Made by a program: the position numbers and the translations under genes. The notes under the pieces are model-generated. The model was not told the origin of the DNA and did not search any database. It saw only the letters and a list, made by a program, of their open reading frames with translations. From Archilochus colubris (Eukaryota > Chordata > Aves > Apodiformes > Trochilidae), in assembly GCA_023079485.1 (NCBI GenBank), contig CM041084.1, positions 133,702,792 to 133,766,791 of the forward strand: a DNA stretch of 64,000 bases. The letters run 5' to 3'. Positions 27,628-41,175 of the stretch are shown one piece after another. Each line of letters opens with the position of its first letter. Position 1 is the stretch's first letter.

Positions 27628-29485
27628 AAACAAGGGATTTCTGGGTCTCTATTTTAGCTTCTGGTGCCTGAGCCTTCCAGGCCGGAGCCTCTTCTCCTTC
27701 ACAAATGAATAAATGCTGCTCCCTGCTGGAATCTCTCAGTATGTTGCAGTCTGCTTTTATTTTCCTTATGAGAACGTGGTGATGAAAAGCACAAATATTT
27801 ACTAAAAAAATCAGACAAGTTCAGAGCCCCCCGAGGAAGCAAACTCTCCATGGATCAGCATTAGTGCACTACTGGCAGAACTCGCACTGCCCCTCCTGTT
27901 CTGCTCTTCTGCAATGCTGGAAATGCACCCACAGTTGCTGGGGCATCCTCTCTAGCAGCGACTTGGCTGTACAATAGAGAAACAAGAGAAGTTGTACAGA
28001 GAACAATTGGCAGCTGCTCTTCTACCTCAGGTGAAATCTAACATGTCTAGATGCCTACAAACGCAGAGCTATTCCTGTTGACTTACTGTGTAAAAAAGCC
28101 ATGTTATGTAGCAAGCAAATGAGCTGTTCACTGCACATCTTGTAAGTGTATATAAGTGCAGGAAAACAGGCAAAAAAGAAGGGTTTCTTCTGTCACTGAT
28201 GGACATTGCCAACAATTACAATCTTGGACCCTAAAGTAATGACATTTGAGGCATGTCCATTGATGTCTGAAGGCCATGTTGTAGATTTCTCTGGGAGGAG
28301 ACCCAGCCATAACAAAATCACAGATCTGATTTACAAGATGTGAGGTAGCTTAGCAAGCTGTCATGTAAACCCATTTTATGTTGGTTAATGTAAGCCAAAT
28401 CCTGAACATCTGTTCCAACCCACTGGACTAGGTGTCATGTAAAGTGGGACAACAGTTCCTCTAGCCCCTCATGGGAAGATACAGTGTACTAAGAGACTTC
28501 CACAAAGTACATGGACATCCTTATTAAACAGGATCTAGGAGGCCTCAGATCTGGGAGATGTTACATCCCAACACTCTCAGTACTCCTGTCTCATATCTCT
28601 GTGGGCTGTTTCTCTGCACTAGAGGACTGTGATGCCAGTGGGCTTAGATATGTCTACACCTGTGAAGAACTGAAAAGAATAGAACTCTTCTTGGGCAGAT
28701 TATGTGAATTAGGGTGTTAATTTAACAGTGTGTACAATCCAGATGCAGTCAGAAAAAGAAGTAGCAGCTATCAGATAAAGAAATCTGCAGAGACAACAGT
28801 GTTCCAAGGAATAAAAGGCACATCAGAGTCTGGAAACATGCTTGCCTTCTTCTAGCAGTATGTGATACCGGACCAAATTCAGTCTAATTTTCATGTCTTT
28901 TATCTTCCCTTCCATACTCTGGTTTAATACTCATGTTTATTCAGCCCTCACCTCTTGCAATCATTGCCTCAGTCTTTGCCTTTACTCCTTCCTCAGTTGT
29001 GGCTTCTGAATATTAAGACATCTTTTTTTTTTGCACCCACTGGGTACAATGATTCCTTTAGAAATACTGTGTTTACCAAGGCTGTAAGCCAGTACGTGGT
29101 GACGCTGGTGGGATTCATTCCACTGACTTTGGAACACACTTTGTCTGTGAATTACAACACTAGTTTAATTTCGTAACCCTTTTCTTAAGTGATGGAATAC
29201 CAGTGTTGAAGTATGTTCCCAAGTGCAAACCTTGTTTGCTCAGGTCCTGCAACAAAACCTGGAGAATATACAAAGTTGAAGGGAAGACAGCAAAGCAATA
29301 TGGAAGAAAACTGAAGTTGTTTTTCCAGTTCTGTGGGAAGCAGATGGCAGTTGTGGTAATTATTGTCATCTTCAGGCCAGAATTACAGTTCCTGAGTTAG
29401 GTCTCAGTCCTTGGTTCCTCTGGGGTCAGATTGGAAAGGATGAATCAGAGGTGAGATCCAATGATGCATTAAGAGCTTTCCCAGG

Positions 29486-29616
29486 AAAAACAAACCAAAC
29501 CAAACCAAAACAAATCAAATCAAATAAAAAAAAAAAACAAACAAAAAACCACAAACCAACACCACAAGGAAAACAAAAACAAACACACAAACACACAAAC
29601 AAACAAAAAAACCCCA
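29486..29616. repeat. A/C-rich low-complexity tract, (CAAAC)n/(CAAA)n
   Basis: About 130 nt consist of caaaccaaaccaaaacaaat-like units, an A12 core, then cacaaacacacaaacaaaca. It is a degenerate simple repeat. The F/C/V-rich open frame on the opposite strand is an artefact of the composition. Confidence 0.85.
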
Positions 29617-30744
29617 AGAATTAGAGTTAGAAGAACAAGCAAAAGCAATCCCCACAGTTAATGTTCTTTCTTGAAGACCAACACAACCCAAAGAATTTCA
29701 CATGAATACATCAGGCTCCCAACTATCTTCAGCTTGAAAAAAAAGTAAAGAGAAGTAGGTGCATCATCATGGTATTGTATAATGAAACTACAAAACACTG
29801 AGCATGTTGCAGTTCTTTCTTTCACATTTTTTCATTTATTTCTCTCAGAAACTTAGCTTTTCTGTGGATATTCATGTCTCTGTCTCCTCTTTGCTAGGTT
29901 CCCATTACCTGTGGGTGCTGTTTGTAGTTGTCTCTCCTGTTTATGTAACTTGTATAATTTCTCCTCTTAACCCCTGCCCAATAAATGTTGTTCTATCTAA
30001 GCTCTTTTTCCAAGCTATGGCATTAATCTTCTCATTCATTGTAATTTCTCATAATGTGCTTTGCAAGTGTGAAATCCTCCAGAAATTGGTGTGAACCATG
30101 TGCACTAATGTTATGGAATATATATATATTAGTATATTAGGCATGTTCCACCTGCAACTTTAGCACTAACTTCCCATTAGAGGGAGCAATGTCTATGGAA
30201 AATGCAATATTTCTGCATCTGGAAAGAAAATATTTTATGTGATCAATGTTTCTCTCTGCTTTTTGGGGGGTTTTGTCTTCAGTGTGACACCCTTCAGTGT
30301 GGCATCTGAGCATTTTTACCTTCTGCCTTTGAAACGTGCAGCAAAATCTTTTTTAGGTACATGCTCGTTATTGGTGGAAAGATAAAAAGTAATTACTAGC
30401 TGACTCAAATACAAATGAGGACAGAAAATAGACAGGAGACAGACTTCTACACGAGAATAATTACAAATTTAACAATTTTTTTAAGAAACATTATCAGGTA
30501 AAATGTTAAAGCATTGCCGTTAAATAAAACTACATACACACACACACAAATCTTTATGGAGATATATATGTGTGATAGATATTTGTCAATATGGCATCAG
30601 TGCCACTCAGCCTGACCTGTTTCTTGTTTCACTTGTGGTAAATAAAACACAACAAAAAGGAAAAGCAATGGGATGGCATGAAAATTGTGGTAGCTCAGAA
30701 TTAATGTTCACAGTAGAGAGGAGAAAGAGCTCACAAGTATCAGT

Positions 30745-31592
30745 CATGGAATCACAGAATCATACAATTGCTAGGGTTGGAAAGGACTTTAAAGATCGTC
30801 TGTTTCCAATGTCCCTGCCATGTGCAGGGACACCTCCCATTAGATCAGGCTGCTCAGAGCCCCATCCAGCCTGGGATTAAAAAATTCCAGGGGTGGGCTT
30901 CAACCACCTCCTTGTTCAACCTGTTCCAGTGTCTCACAACCCTCATGGTGAAGAACTTCTACCTAATGTCTAATCTGAATCTACCAGCCTCTAGTTTGAA
31001 TCCCTTCCCCCTAGTCCTACCACTACCCAAGACCCTAAAGAATCCCTCACCAACTGTCTTGGAGGACTCTTTAAGATACTGGAAGGTCACAATAAGGTCT
31101 TCTCAGAGTCTTCTCTTCTCCAGACTCAATAACCCCGACTCTCTCAGTCTGTCTTCATAGGAGAGGTGCTCCAGCCCTCTGATCATGCTCAAGGTCTTTC
31201 TTTGGACACATTCCAGCATGTCCCTGTCTTTCTTGTAATAGAAGGTCCAGAACTGGACACAGTACTCCAGGTGGGGTCTCACAAGAACGGAGTAGAGGGA
31301 GAGAATCACCTCCCTGGACCTGCTGGCCACATTTCTCTTGATGCAGCCAAGGATACATTTAGCTTTCTGGGCTGCAAGTGTACACTAATTGCTCATGTTG
31401 AGCTTCTCATCCATCAGCACCCTCAAGTCCCTTTCCTCAGGGCTGCTCTCAAGCCAGTCACTGCCCAGCCTGTATTGGTGCTTGGGATTGCCTGGACCCA
31501 GATTCAGAACCTTGCACTTGGTCTTGTTGAACTTCATGAGGTTGGCATGGGCCCGTCTCTCCAGCCTGCCAAGGTCCCTCTGGATGGCAGTC
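30745..31592 (-). mobile_element. CR1 LINE fragment with C-terminal RT remnant
   Basis: The 3' end is atggaatcacagaatcatac near 30747. On the minus strand the frame 31103-31330 reads a recognisable CR1 C-terminus ([12 protein letters not shown], then [16 protein letters not shown] and LSLEKRRL). More distal sequence encodes [15 protein letters not shown] near 31500-31590. It is interrupted by frameshifts and 5'-truncated at about 31592. It is among the better preserved copies in the window. Confidence 0.92.
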
Positions 31593-31640
31593 AGTATTAA
31601 ATGATAGATTAATGTTAATATTAATGATTACTAATTAAAT

Positions 31641-31769
31641 GTTTCACTGATGATACAAAGCTGGGATAGGTGGCTGGCACACCAGACGGCTGTGCTGCTG
31701 TTCAACAAGATTTTTACAGGCTGGAGAGCTGGGTAAAGGTGAACCTCATGAAGTTCGATAAGGACAAAT
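31641..31769 (+). mobile_element. CR1 LINE internal fragment in opposite orientation
   Basis: The plus strand encodes FTDDTKLG followed by a CR1 segment ending LESWVKVNLMKFDKD: the FADD box and the segment just after it. It covers the same RT segment as the far end of the neighbouring minus-strand CR1, so the two form an imperfect inverted repeat about 50 nt apart. It is truncated on both sides and has no 3' tail. Confidence 0.8.
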
Positions 31770-34700
31770 TAATTAATTCTATATTTTTGAGGAGGTGTAC
31801 TGCATGGTCTAAGATATTTTCTTTATTATTAGAGCAAAAATTGAATTGTAGAAACTAAATAGCAGCCTTCAGAAATGTGCGAGCACATACATGGATTGCC
31901 AGAATTATGGAACTGCTTTCTTTGAATTAATATAAGCTATAAGGAAAACTGAAATGTTGGGAAAATTACACTGCTCACATGGGGTAATCTCTTTACCAGT
32001 TACTTCATTCTTCCTTTCTTGTTTTCCTGTGGGTTTTTTCTCCTCACATTTCCAGGAGCACTGTTTTCTGAATACATAATTAGGTGATTTCCTTCTGTAG
32101 CACTTCACAAACACTATTTTGTTTCATTCTCAGTGTTCAAAGTGAAAGACTCAAGTTCATTCTGTACTTACCTTGTACCTCCTTACCTTGTATAAAGGCA
32201 AGAGTAATGAATCTAGCTATGAGATTTAATTTTTCATGTCTATTAACACTTTGTTGGCATGTTTCTCTAGTCAGTTATGTTAGAGTGATTGTGCTGGGAC
32301 TGGATTGTAATTAGCTGAGGACTTTAAAAAACCCACTATCAACCCAGTGTGAAGGAAACAGAGAATAAACAATTTAATAGGAGGTGTTTTAACACTTAAC
32401 TCCCTACTGACCACTGTCACCTCCTTCCATCACACAAGTATTTTATTTTAATAAAAGTGTGCACTTTTTTCTTTTCTTTTGGCAATGTTTATCTTAGGGC
32501 TCTCTGTGGCTGTCTGTCTACTTTCATCTCCCAAACAGTGTAACAGTGTTTATTGGGGCTTTGTCATGTAATTGGTCAGTTTTTATACTAAACAAGTAAA
32601 ATGCTCTGGATATATAAATGATGTATAGCATTAGATCCACTTGAGTGGGAAAGCTGAATTTGATTATGCTTCTCCCTCCTGCCTGTGGAAAACAGTCCCC
32701 TTAAGTCTCTTATCTACGATCATATGGCTTCAGTGCTGAGGCTCCTGGTAGCTGCCTTGCGGGACTGTTCCTTATCTAAGCAATACCTGCATCTTGAGAC
32801 TTTCAACAGCCTACAGAGAATTCCTTTGCACTAATTTCCATCTCCAGCTCCTGATTTTTCTCTCAGGATACCATAAGAAGTACCTTTCAACTTTTAATTT
32901 CTCCAAGGAAATCATTATATGTACCCATGAACAAAGGTAGGAACCAGAATATTGCTCAGAGGAAGAATGCTCCGAGGAAGGCATCTCAGGGGCCACTTTT
33001 GATGCCTGTTCATGAAGAGAAACAAGTGTTACTTGGAAGCTGGTGAAGTGATCAGCACAGCAGGTGTCAGCTGACAGTCAAGGTTTGATGTAGATGTGCT
33101 TGCAATATCAGAGAAAGGGGCTGTAGCAAGACAACTCTAATAGAAAAAGCTACGAGAGGCTCAGCAAAAGCTTCTGCCTTTCTGTGCTTGCTTGAGAGAG
33201 CCCAGCATAGGTTTGAACTCTTGGTTTGAAACTGGTTCATCTGTTTATCAAGTGTGAGATGAATCCAAGGAGCTTCCGTTAGTCCTTTCTGCATTTCACA
33301 ATAGGCACAGGATGGAAACACCCAGTTCATATCTGGCATTTTCAAATGAATACTTGTGCAGAATGAAGGAGGCTGGAAGAGGTTGTCTCCTGCCTCTGGC
33401 TCTCATTTCTGGTGCATTGCTTCAAGAGGTGCAGACAATGCTAATCACTGAAGTGACTAAGAAGCCATAAGTAATGTTATATATTAGCTGTCTTTAATAA
33501 AATGAAAGACATCTGTCAGTTCAAGTTCTGCATTTCCCAGGAAGTTAAGAAATTACTAATACTAAACTCCCACAGACACCATACAGCAGTCTTATTTCTG
33601 TAGAAAAAGGTGTCTGTGTTAAAAGCATTTTTTCCTGAGCTGATGTTAGGGTAACAGATTGACTGCTTGGAATGAAATGCCACTTAACCTTGAAAAATCT
33701 GATCATCCACTGGAAGATATACCAAATGTAACAATACAGAGTCTTTCTGATGTAAGTCGGTAATGTTCCTTACCTGTTCCCACTAACCTTCTGTACTATG
33801 TTGCTGCATTCCAGAAATACTGAAGCAGCCTTTTCTCTAACAGCTATTTATCCTGAGTCAGAACACTCAATAGCATCCTCTCCTTCTGCCTGTTCTTAGG
33901 GCTCTGCACAGTAGCAATTTGTCTTACAGGACATGTCGCCCTCCTGCCCTCCTCATGCAAAGAATCAGCCTCTTGTAAGGCCACTCTGCATGCTCAGCAC
34001 CAGCTTGGCAGAGAAGAATTTCAGAGGGAATGAACATGGCTCTGTTTTTCATGACAGATGTTTTACTCATGTAGGGCTAATTTGCCTCATTAGCCATAGG
34101 CTAACGCCAGCGAGTGTAACACATAAAAGTCCTGGCTCCAAGTTAACCTGGGCACAGTTACACAGAGGAAGATCCTCAGGGAATACCATCTCCACTATTC
34201 CTCTAGGAAACAAGGCCATCCATATTGTAATTTCCCTTCAGAGGGAAGGGCTTACTCCACCCCTTGTGTGGGCTCTTTGGACTGGTGCACAGTAGAGAAG
34301 GGAAGCTCAGACTGCTCCTCCCACAGCCTTGCACCATGAGGCAGGGACAGAAGGGTAATGGTAAGTGTAGAGAATTGAAGCAAAGTGGTTATGGTATATG
34401 AACTACTCCAATTCAGTCCAGGAAAGCATGCTGAGGCTTCAAAGAAGAGTAGTTACCACCAGTTACTGCAGGGTCACAGGAGACTAATTATCTCTCTGAT
34501 CTCGTATATAACATGGCACATAGCTCTATTTTAGGAAAACCATCCATCTGGTTTTTAAAACTTCCACGGTTGCAAAATCCTTGGTAAAGTGTTCATGTGG
34601 TACATTACTACAACTTAAACTACCAGTGCTGGTCAGGCTATAAATCCAACTTCTAAATCCAGGAGCACTACACTATTGATTTCTGGTCACCAGATAGTAT

Positions 34701-37016
34701 ATATAGAGGTGAGAACATCCTGTACTGCTGTGTGTGCACTTGTGGCTAAACAATACAGAACAAAGGTTTTCACTCTGTCATTACAAAGGGATGGAGCTGA
34801 TATGGGGCTGTTTGTAATGTTTTGCTTTGCTGGTGTTGCTTGAAAATGCCAGCTTGTAACCCTCTTTTTTGCTTTCCTTTGCCAAATATCGATGTATCAT
34901 TTTCTGTCATATTGTGGACAGCAGTATGCCCTGCTTTCCACATTTGGTATAGGACAATGCACTGATCCTCTCTGTGTATTTATATACATCCTCTCCATGT
35001 ATTTGTATTTTTGTACATGGGTACATGTACAAATAGAAATACAAATAAATCATTAGAGTGCAGAAGAACTTAGAGGCAAAAGGTGGTAATTAATGTGCCC
35101 CTACATTTCCCAGGAGGGACTAACATAAGAAACTTGGTCTTCAAAGTGCTTTTGTTTTAGACCTTGATTAATCTGTACTTTCTTGCTGCCTGCACTGATA
35201 CAATGTTAATGGATAATTACTATAGGAAAATATAGCTTCACCTCTGAACAAGATTTATTAACAAATCAAACATCCTTTCAGAATGGGAAGTGCTGAAAGC
35301 ATACACATTAAAAAATCAAGTTGTTACATATTGCAATCATATTCAGCAACCAAGAATTGTTACTAAATGTTTTTGAAACCCAGAATTGTTAGAACTGTGA
35401 ACCAAACCACAAAGCCACTAAAAAAATTCCATCCTAGTTTGTCCTAGTGATGGTGTCTTCTCAGTAGGTCACCTCCACACAGCAAAATGAGGCTCCTGCA
35501 CTTACCCTGTATATATATATATGTTTATATGCACGTCTATTGGCTACCTCCCTTCCATAAATTTTGATCCCATTAATCAATCCCAGTCTAATTTGACAGA
35601 GTGATAAATGACAGATATGTTCTTACACTCAGTAAATATTAGCATGTGGAGAGGGACCTGGGACCTTTTTAGTGCTCCAGCTGAGGGAAAAGTGTAAAAA
35701 CAGCTCATATCTTATTAGACACCAGACAACACAAAAAGAAGAAACACAACCACATCTTTGGAAAAGCTCCAATTAATGATGAGAAATAAATCTGCTGAAA
35801 GCAGAACTTGCCTCATCCCGGTGTTCAGAGGACCACTTAGCACAGCACATTCCTGGTGGCTTTGCCAGAAGGGCAGAAAACAGAAGGTGCTCTCAAAAAT
35901 CACTGCAGTGGAGATAGTGTTGTATTAGGTCAGAACAAGTTGGGTCTCCGTATCAGTAAGATCAATTGCAATTGTAACCTCAAATTTCATTAGTGCTGTA
36001 TCTTATTTCACAGCTATGGAAGAAATACTTCTTACTTTTGGAGACTTTTGCAGAATGTGGGCCAGAGTCATTGGCAAAACTCCCATAGATTCTGAGCCAG
36101 CAAAGGAATCTCTTCACATACTGTAGTTAATTACAAGCTGTTTGCATTTTTCTAATCATATTAACAATCCAGCTGGAGGACATAGTTTTTGATATTTACT
36201 GCTTTTTTATCTTCGGTCAGGAAAACTGGTATTAATCCAAACGAGTCTGAGTGTCTCCTCTGGCAGAAAGACAAAGGAAAAAAAATTGCTGCGACACTTA
36301 GAACTTTAGAGGAGAGAGATATTTTATCACAGTCACCTCCTTCACTGTAAAAAGTAAATAAGAAAGTGCATGACATCATTTACAAGCTAAGTAAGTAAGT
36401 GCCAAAATAATGAAATCCCTTTGCTGATGGGAAGCATGAACTGATATATGCCTCAGATACCTGATTGTTAATTTAGAAGTTGCTTTCTTCAGCATAAAAA
36501 AATGTTAAAATGCCCAGTGTCTGGTGTTCATGAATCAGGCCCCCACAAAAAATTAGAATATCTAAAAGTACAACTGAGATGGGGATGATTAAGGGTGTTA
36601 TGATGAGAAGGCAAATTGTCAAATACTGCAGTTATGACTGGTTTAGATGAACTGAAGACAGGAGGGAATTCATAAAATGATAAAATTTAATTTCAATATG
36701 CTTGTGCAATAAGTTTCAGCTTCTCATTTCTCATATTTTTATTTCAAACTGCCATATGCTAAGCAAAATATTTTTGGTTTTCTTGTGGGGAGGCAAAAAA
36801 ATTACCCTCCTTCTAGAGCACTTTGTAGTGCTTGTTTGCTCTGAGGAAGAATTCCTTCCTCCTTTAGGAGACACCTCTCTTGAAACACTTTTTCCCTTTT
36901 CATCCATCTAGAGGCAGAGATCTCTGGACCCATCCAGAAGGTGCTGCAAGGTTCATGCTCCTTGGTGTCTGGTGGCTTTCAAGCATGATGCTTTGACTTT
37001 GTCATAATCAACTGCT
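31770..37016. other. Intergenic block, about 5.2 kb
   Basis: AT-rich unique sequence with only short open frames (longest 120 codons at 33933-34295, without recognisable features). The hairpin at 35000-35047 and a short (TA)n at about 35510 are the only structures seen. Confidence 0.6.
35000..35047. repeat. Long imperfect hairpin (about 20 bp, 4-nt bulge, 4-nt loop)
   Basis: ATTTGTATTT (35001-35010) and TTGTACATG (35011-35019) pair with CATGTACAA (35024-35032) and AAATACAAAT (35037-35046); ATAG (35033-35036) is bulged and GGTA forms the loop. An outer T-A pair (35000/35047) extends the stem. The neighbouring gtatttatatacatcctc looks like a partial repeat of the left arm. Confidence 0.65.
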
Positions 37017-37360
37017 CAGCCTGGAGATGAGAAGGCTCAGGAGGCTCTTATCTGTGTGTATAAATAATTGAGGTGGGAGATAAGGAAGGCAAAGCTGAAC
37101 TCTTCCCAGTTGTGCCCATTGAGAGGGCAAGAAGCAATGGGCACAAACTGAAATGCATCTGTTTAATGATTAGAAAGAACTCCTTTAGTGTGCAGGTGGT
37201 CAAACACATTGCTCAGGTAGGCTGTGGAATCCATCTATGGAGATACTCAAAACTCAACAGCACAAGCCATGGGCAATCTGGTCATACTGGCCCTACCTGA
37301 GCAGGGGCTGGACCAGATGAGCTGCAAAGGTGTCCACTGGCCTGCACTGTGATTCTATGA
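37017..37360 (+). mobile_element. CR1 LINE 3' fragment
   Basis: Plus-strand order is agcctggagatgagaaggct, caggaggctcttatc, gtgtataaata, gggcaagaagcaatgggcac, aaactgaaatgc, tgtggaatccatctatggag, gagcaggggctggaccagat and gtgattctatgaa. This is the last part of the CR1 ORF2 plus 3' UTR, ending in a single ATTCTATG-type octamer. It is 5'-truncated. Confidence 0.88.
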
Positions 37361-38238
37361 AATTACTTCTTCCAGTAGTTTTTATGGAACTCTTGAAAGC
37401 TTCACACACACCAACTTTCATCCAGTGAGCAACTCAAATGAAATTAATAATCAGCTGGGCATGTTTCTGAGCAAAGTATTTTTATTTTTTTTTTATTTCT
37501 AACCAGTCTCTGTTTTGGCAAATTATGTATCTGTCAGCTTGAGAGGTAATATCAGACAATGCCTGTACTTTCCATACGTTTCTTTTCCTGTGGATCACTC
37601 AGCCAAAAGTTCCTGAACATCTGAATCTGACTTGTGGATTATTATTTTGAAACATTTTGCATAAAACCGTGAAAATAAAACTTTTCTGCAGGGCATATAG
37701 ACCATTTTTCTACTGCCAACACTGAAAAGATAAATCATCTTCACTGCAGAAGAGCAGAAGGCATTTTGAAGGTTTTCTAGAGATCAGTTTAATTAGCTAA
37801 TAAACTGAATGGAATACACATATTTCATCTAGATAGCAGAAATGCATTATCTTGAACAATAAGCATAGAATTTGCATGCAGCTGAAGACAGCAAAGTTCC
37901 TGTGAGTAATGCAAGAGACAAAGAATTGACAGGAGAGGAGATGCTGAAGGAGGAGAGGGGTAAGGACATAGGCAGAGCTGGCAGGGCAGTAAGGGCAATT
38001 GCCACAATGGTGAGAGAAGTAAAGCTACAGATGCAGCTACATTCAGCTCAAGTTCCCTTTGCCCAAACCTAGAGGAACCATGCATGAAGCACAATCAGTC
38101 CACAAACCACATAGCTGTGTTAAAATGATGCAAGGCACAATATCTTTATTGGACATTTTGCATTGCTACAACAGCTCTCTGCTGCTGCAGACTGAGCTGG
38201 CTCTGTGTCCAGTCAACTCAAAAGCTTGCATAGCTCAA

Positions 38239-38415
38239 GGTCTGAGTGTCTCCACACACACAGGTATGTCCCATGGAGCAAATCCCCAAGAGCATCTTAT
38301 AGCTGCAAGGGTCTGAGTGTCTGATGCAAATTCCCTTGCATCATAGCTGCAAGGGTCTGAGTGTCTCCACACACACAGGTATGTCCCATGGAGCAAATTC
38401 CCAAGAGCATCTTAG
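38239..38415. repeat. Complex local duplication around a small palindrome
   Basis: A segment of about 62 nt beginning tctgagtgtctccacaca recurs 115 nt later (38241 and 38356) with one or two differences. A shorter piece, tagctgcaagggtctgagtg, occurs at 38300 and 38344. Between them is a perfect 8-bp inverted repeat TGATGCAA/TTGCATCA (38322-38343). The arrangement suggests template switching during replication rather than simple slippage. Confidence 0.85.
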
Positions 38416-41124
38416 TTTCTTCCCAAGGCAAGAAGTAAGTGGTACACAGGAAAATGGAGAGATGAAAATTGTTCTAACAATAACGTAAGAGTCTTCTGCC
38501 AAGACTGGCATCAAATTATAAAGGGGGCTGACAACCATCAGAGCTGGCACACAAGGCAGAGAGGAACTGCATGGCTGGGGGAGGTGAGGAAGAAGTGAAG
38601 GAGAGAGAAAGGAGAAAAAAGATTCCCCTCTGGAATATCAGAAAACTCCTAGTTTTGTTCAGCTCTTCAAGAGGCCACTGCCTAAGGTTTTGGGGTGATT
38701 TGTGCTCTTAGGGGAACTTGGAGAATGTAGATTGCTCTAAAATTAATTGCAAAATCAACTTTTATTCTTCAAGATGACAAAATGATGTGAGAAAGAATTT
38801 AAGCTCTGTCCAAAGCAATTAAATTCAAAGAAGTATTTGCTGCTACTGTCACTAGAAATGTAATTGGTCTTAGTGCAGCATAAGAAATTCCTGGAAACTG
38901 ACTGTCCCTTACATGGAATTAGAAATGGATAGGAACCTTCAAACACACTGAACATAACAAGAGGATTATGAAAAGGAGCCATTGCTTTTAAAATCAGGGC
39001 TTTTTATTAGTCATGATAAATTGGTTTACTAGTATTATGCACACATAATCTCTGATTTTATTAAATCAAAGATTAGTAAAACACATTGTGACTCAAAACC
39101 AGTTGTCCCCCACCAAAACATGGGTTGCTGCTTTTGTATCACTGTATAAGGTCCTGCCTCTGTTGCGTTTTGTTTTGTTGGTTTGTTGTTTTTTTTAATG
39201 TGCATTCTCAATTAGCCTCCTGTATTACCACAGCATCAACCAAGCTGACTAAACTCACTTCAGGACGAAATATGAAATGTATTCCCCATATAATTATTGA
39301 TTGCAGCTATTTCCATTATGTAATCCATATTCCTACCTTCTCACTGTCAAGACCTTCACCCTCCCTCCCTCCCATTTTTTTCTTTTTAATTCCATATACT
39401 TTCTCTGACAAAAGAATGAAAAATGTTTTTCTTATTTTGTCCCCTTCTGTTCACCAAGATTAAATACTAAGATGCACAGGTAGCTGTGTATGTTTAAAAT
39501 ATCTTAATTAAAACAGGAGCTAATCCAAACATGGCATATAAATGACTTGAAACATTTTGGATTAACATAGCAATCATGTTGGGGATTCTATGTGAGAGGC
39601 TTCAGCCTCTCTGGTAAAGAAAGCCTTTCTGGTAAAAACAGATGCCCTTTCCCTTGGAGCTGTGACAGATTCACATTTTGTGGTGTTTGGGTACAGACTT
39701 CTTTACTTGCAATACATTGGGCCATTCTGCATATAGATAAATGACTACAGTTATTCATGCAACTTTGTTATTATGTGTTGTAGCATGTGTAAATGAGATG
39801 TAGGGCATTTCCAGTTAATGGTTCTTAAATATTGTACAAACTTGCCATGTCAATCTTCCATGGCTGAGATTCTACCCCTTTTAAAAAAAAGCCACCAAAA
39901 ATTCCTCTGTTTACTGTGGTTAAGACTATGATTTTGAGCCACAGCCTTGAGCTATTACTGATGTGCTGCAGGGCATCCCCAGGAGCTGTTTATCTCTCTG
40001 AGTCACAACTCCTCTCCTTTCATTTTGTTCTGTGCAGGAGTAGTAACTTGTTACTGGCCTCATATTTTATCTCAGGCTACCTTGCTTGCCCAGCTGAAAG
40101 GTAGTCTTAATCCCATCTGAATTGGAGGGGACATATAAAATAATTGCCTTTTATTCCTGAACACTGGACCCAGAACCAGATAATAGGTAGGACAGCCAAA
40201 AGGGAGGAGCCAGTTCTTTGCTGGGCTGCAGAGCACACACCACAGGCACATCCATTGGTGTATGAGATTTGGGTTCTCATATGAAATTGTATAAAAAAGA
40301 CCTCTATGGATATTTAAAAGGTTATTTACAGCTCTCTATGAGAACAGAAATATATTCCATTATCCAGAGTGGGGAGTGCACTCCTGGAGCTGCAGCCATG
40401 CCATGTTTCAGCCAGACACTGCCTGCTGCCACCAAGGCAGTGGTGTTCAAGTGGTTCTGTGTGCATCCCTTCACAAGTGAGGCTTAGGAAGGACTGTGGA
40501 GCTGGCATCAAAGTGTAAGGCAGGAATCACACAAGCAGAAATAATGTATGACCCTGAACCACCCCAGACATGAACATAAAAGGGAGTTGTCTGGGTAGAG
40601 AAAGATTGACAGCTCTTTGAATCTGAGCCCTAAATAAAGACATGCATTTGTGATGCTCCTAGAAGGGCTCTGGTTCCAGAAATCAATGCAAAGATTTGTT
40701 CAGCCCAGTATGTGGCATTTTTCACCCCTTCTCAGACAGAATAATTTAACCTAGAAACTTGCTGTCTGCATGACATCTCCCCTTCTTTTTTTCCTGCAGA
40801 TGATAAGGCATTGTCCAAAACTGGCTTAATAACAGCAATAAGAGATGGATTGTCACTTTAGGTTACTCAGACAGTGGTTAAATTTAATAGAGGTTCAGGC
40901 TGCTTCTTTGTGCTCCAAATGCTGCACAACAGACCAGCCCGCTGAGGAGCCCAGTTGGAAGTGCTGGGCCCAGATCACTCATCTGTCACCAGTACAGTGG
41001 ATGCAGCATTCATTTTCCCATGAAGATATCTGACATTCACTTCTCTCCATACTTCTCTATCTCTGGTGGAGAGCTGAAAGTGTAACCTCAGCACAATGTT
41101 CTTCTCTCCCACACAAGAAACACC

Positions 41125-41175
41125 GTGTGAATGATGTATATGATGACCACGTGTGAATGATGTATATGCTGAACA
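41125..41175. repeat. Short tandem duplication, 26-nt unit x 2
   Basis: The core gtgtgaatgatgtatatg starts at 41125 and again at 41151, with near-identical flanks (atgaccac versus ctgaacag). It is a small local duplication in unique sequence. Confidence 0.8.

Larger units (their letters stand above)
16421..30744. other. Intergenic block, about 14.3 kb
   Basis: No gene recognised. A stretch at 22759-23118 is open on both strands (119 and 114 codons) and unassigned. The segment 19070-19660 has minus-strand frames whose text (gagttccacagattcactag on the reverse strand) weakly recalls very old CR1/L3-type 3' regions, but not enough to call. Poly(A) runs lie at about 21403 and 24248, hairpins at 24638 and 27165, and low-complexity tracts at 27587 and 29486. 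Confidence 0.6.

Noticed and set aside
29426..29617. 63-codon minus-strand frame rich in Phe, Cys and Val
   Set aside because: It reads straight through the (CAAAC)n low-complexity tract; the hydrophobic appearance is a composition artefact.
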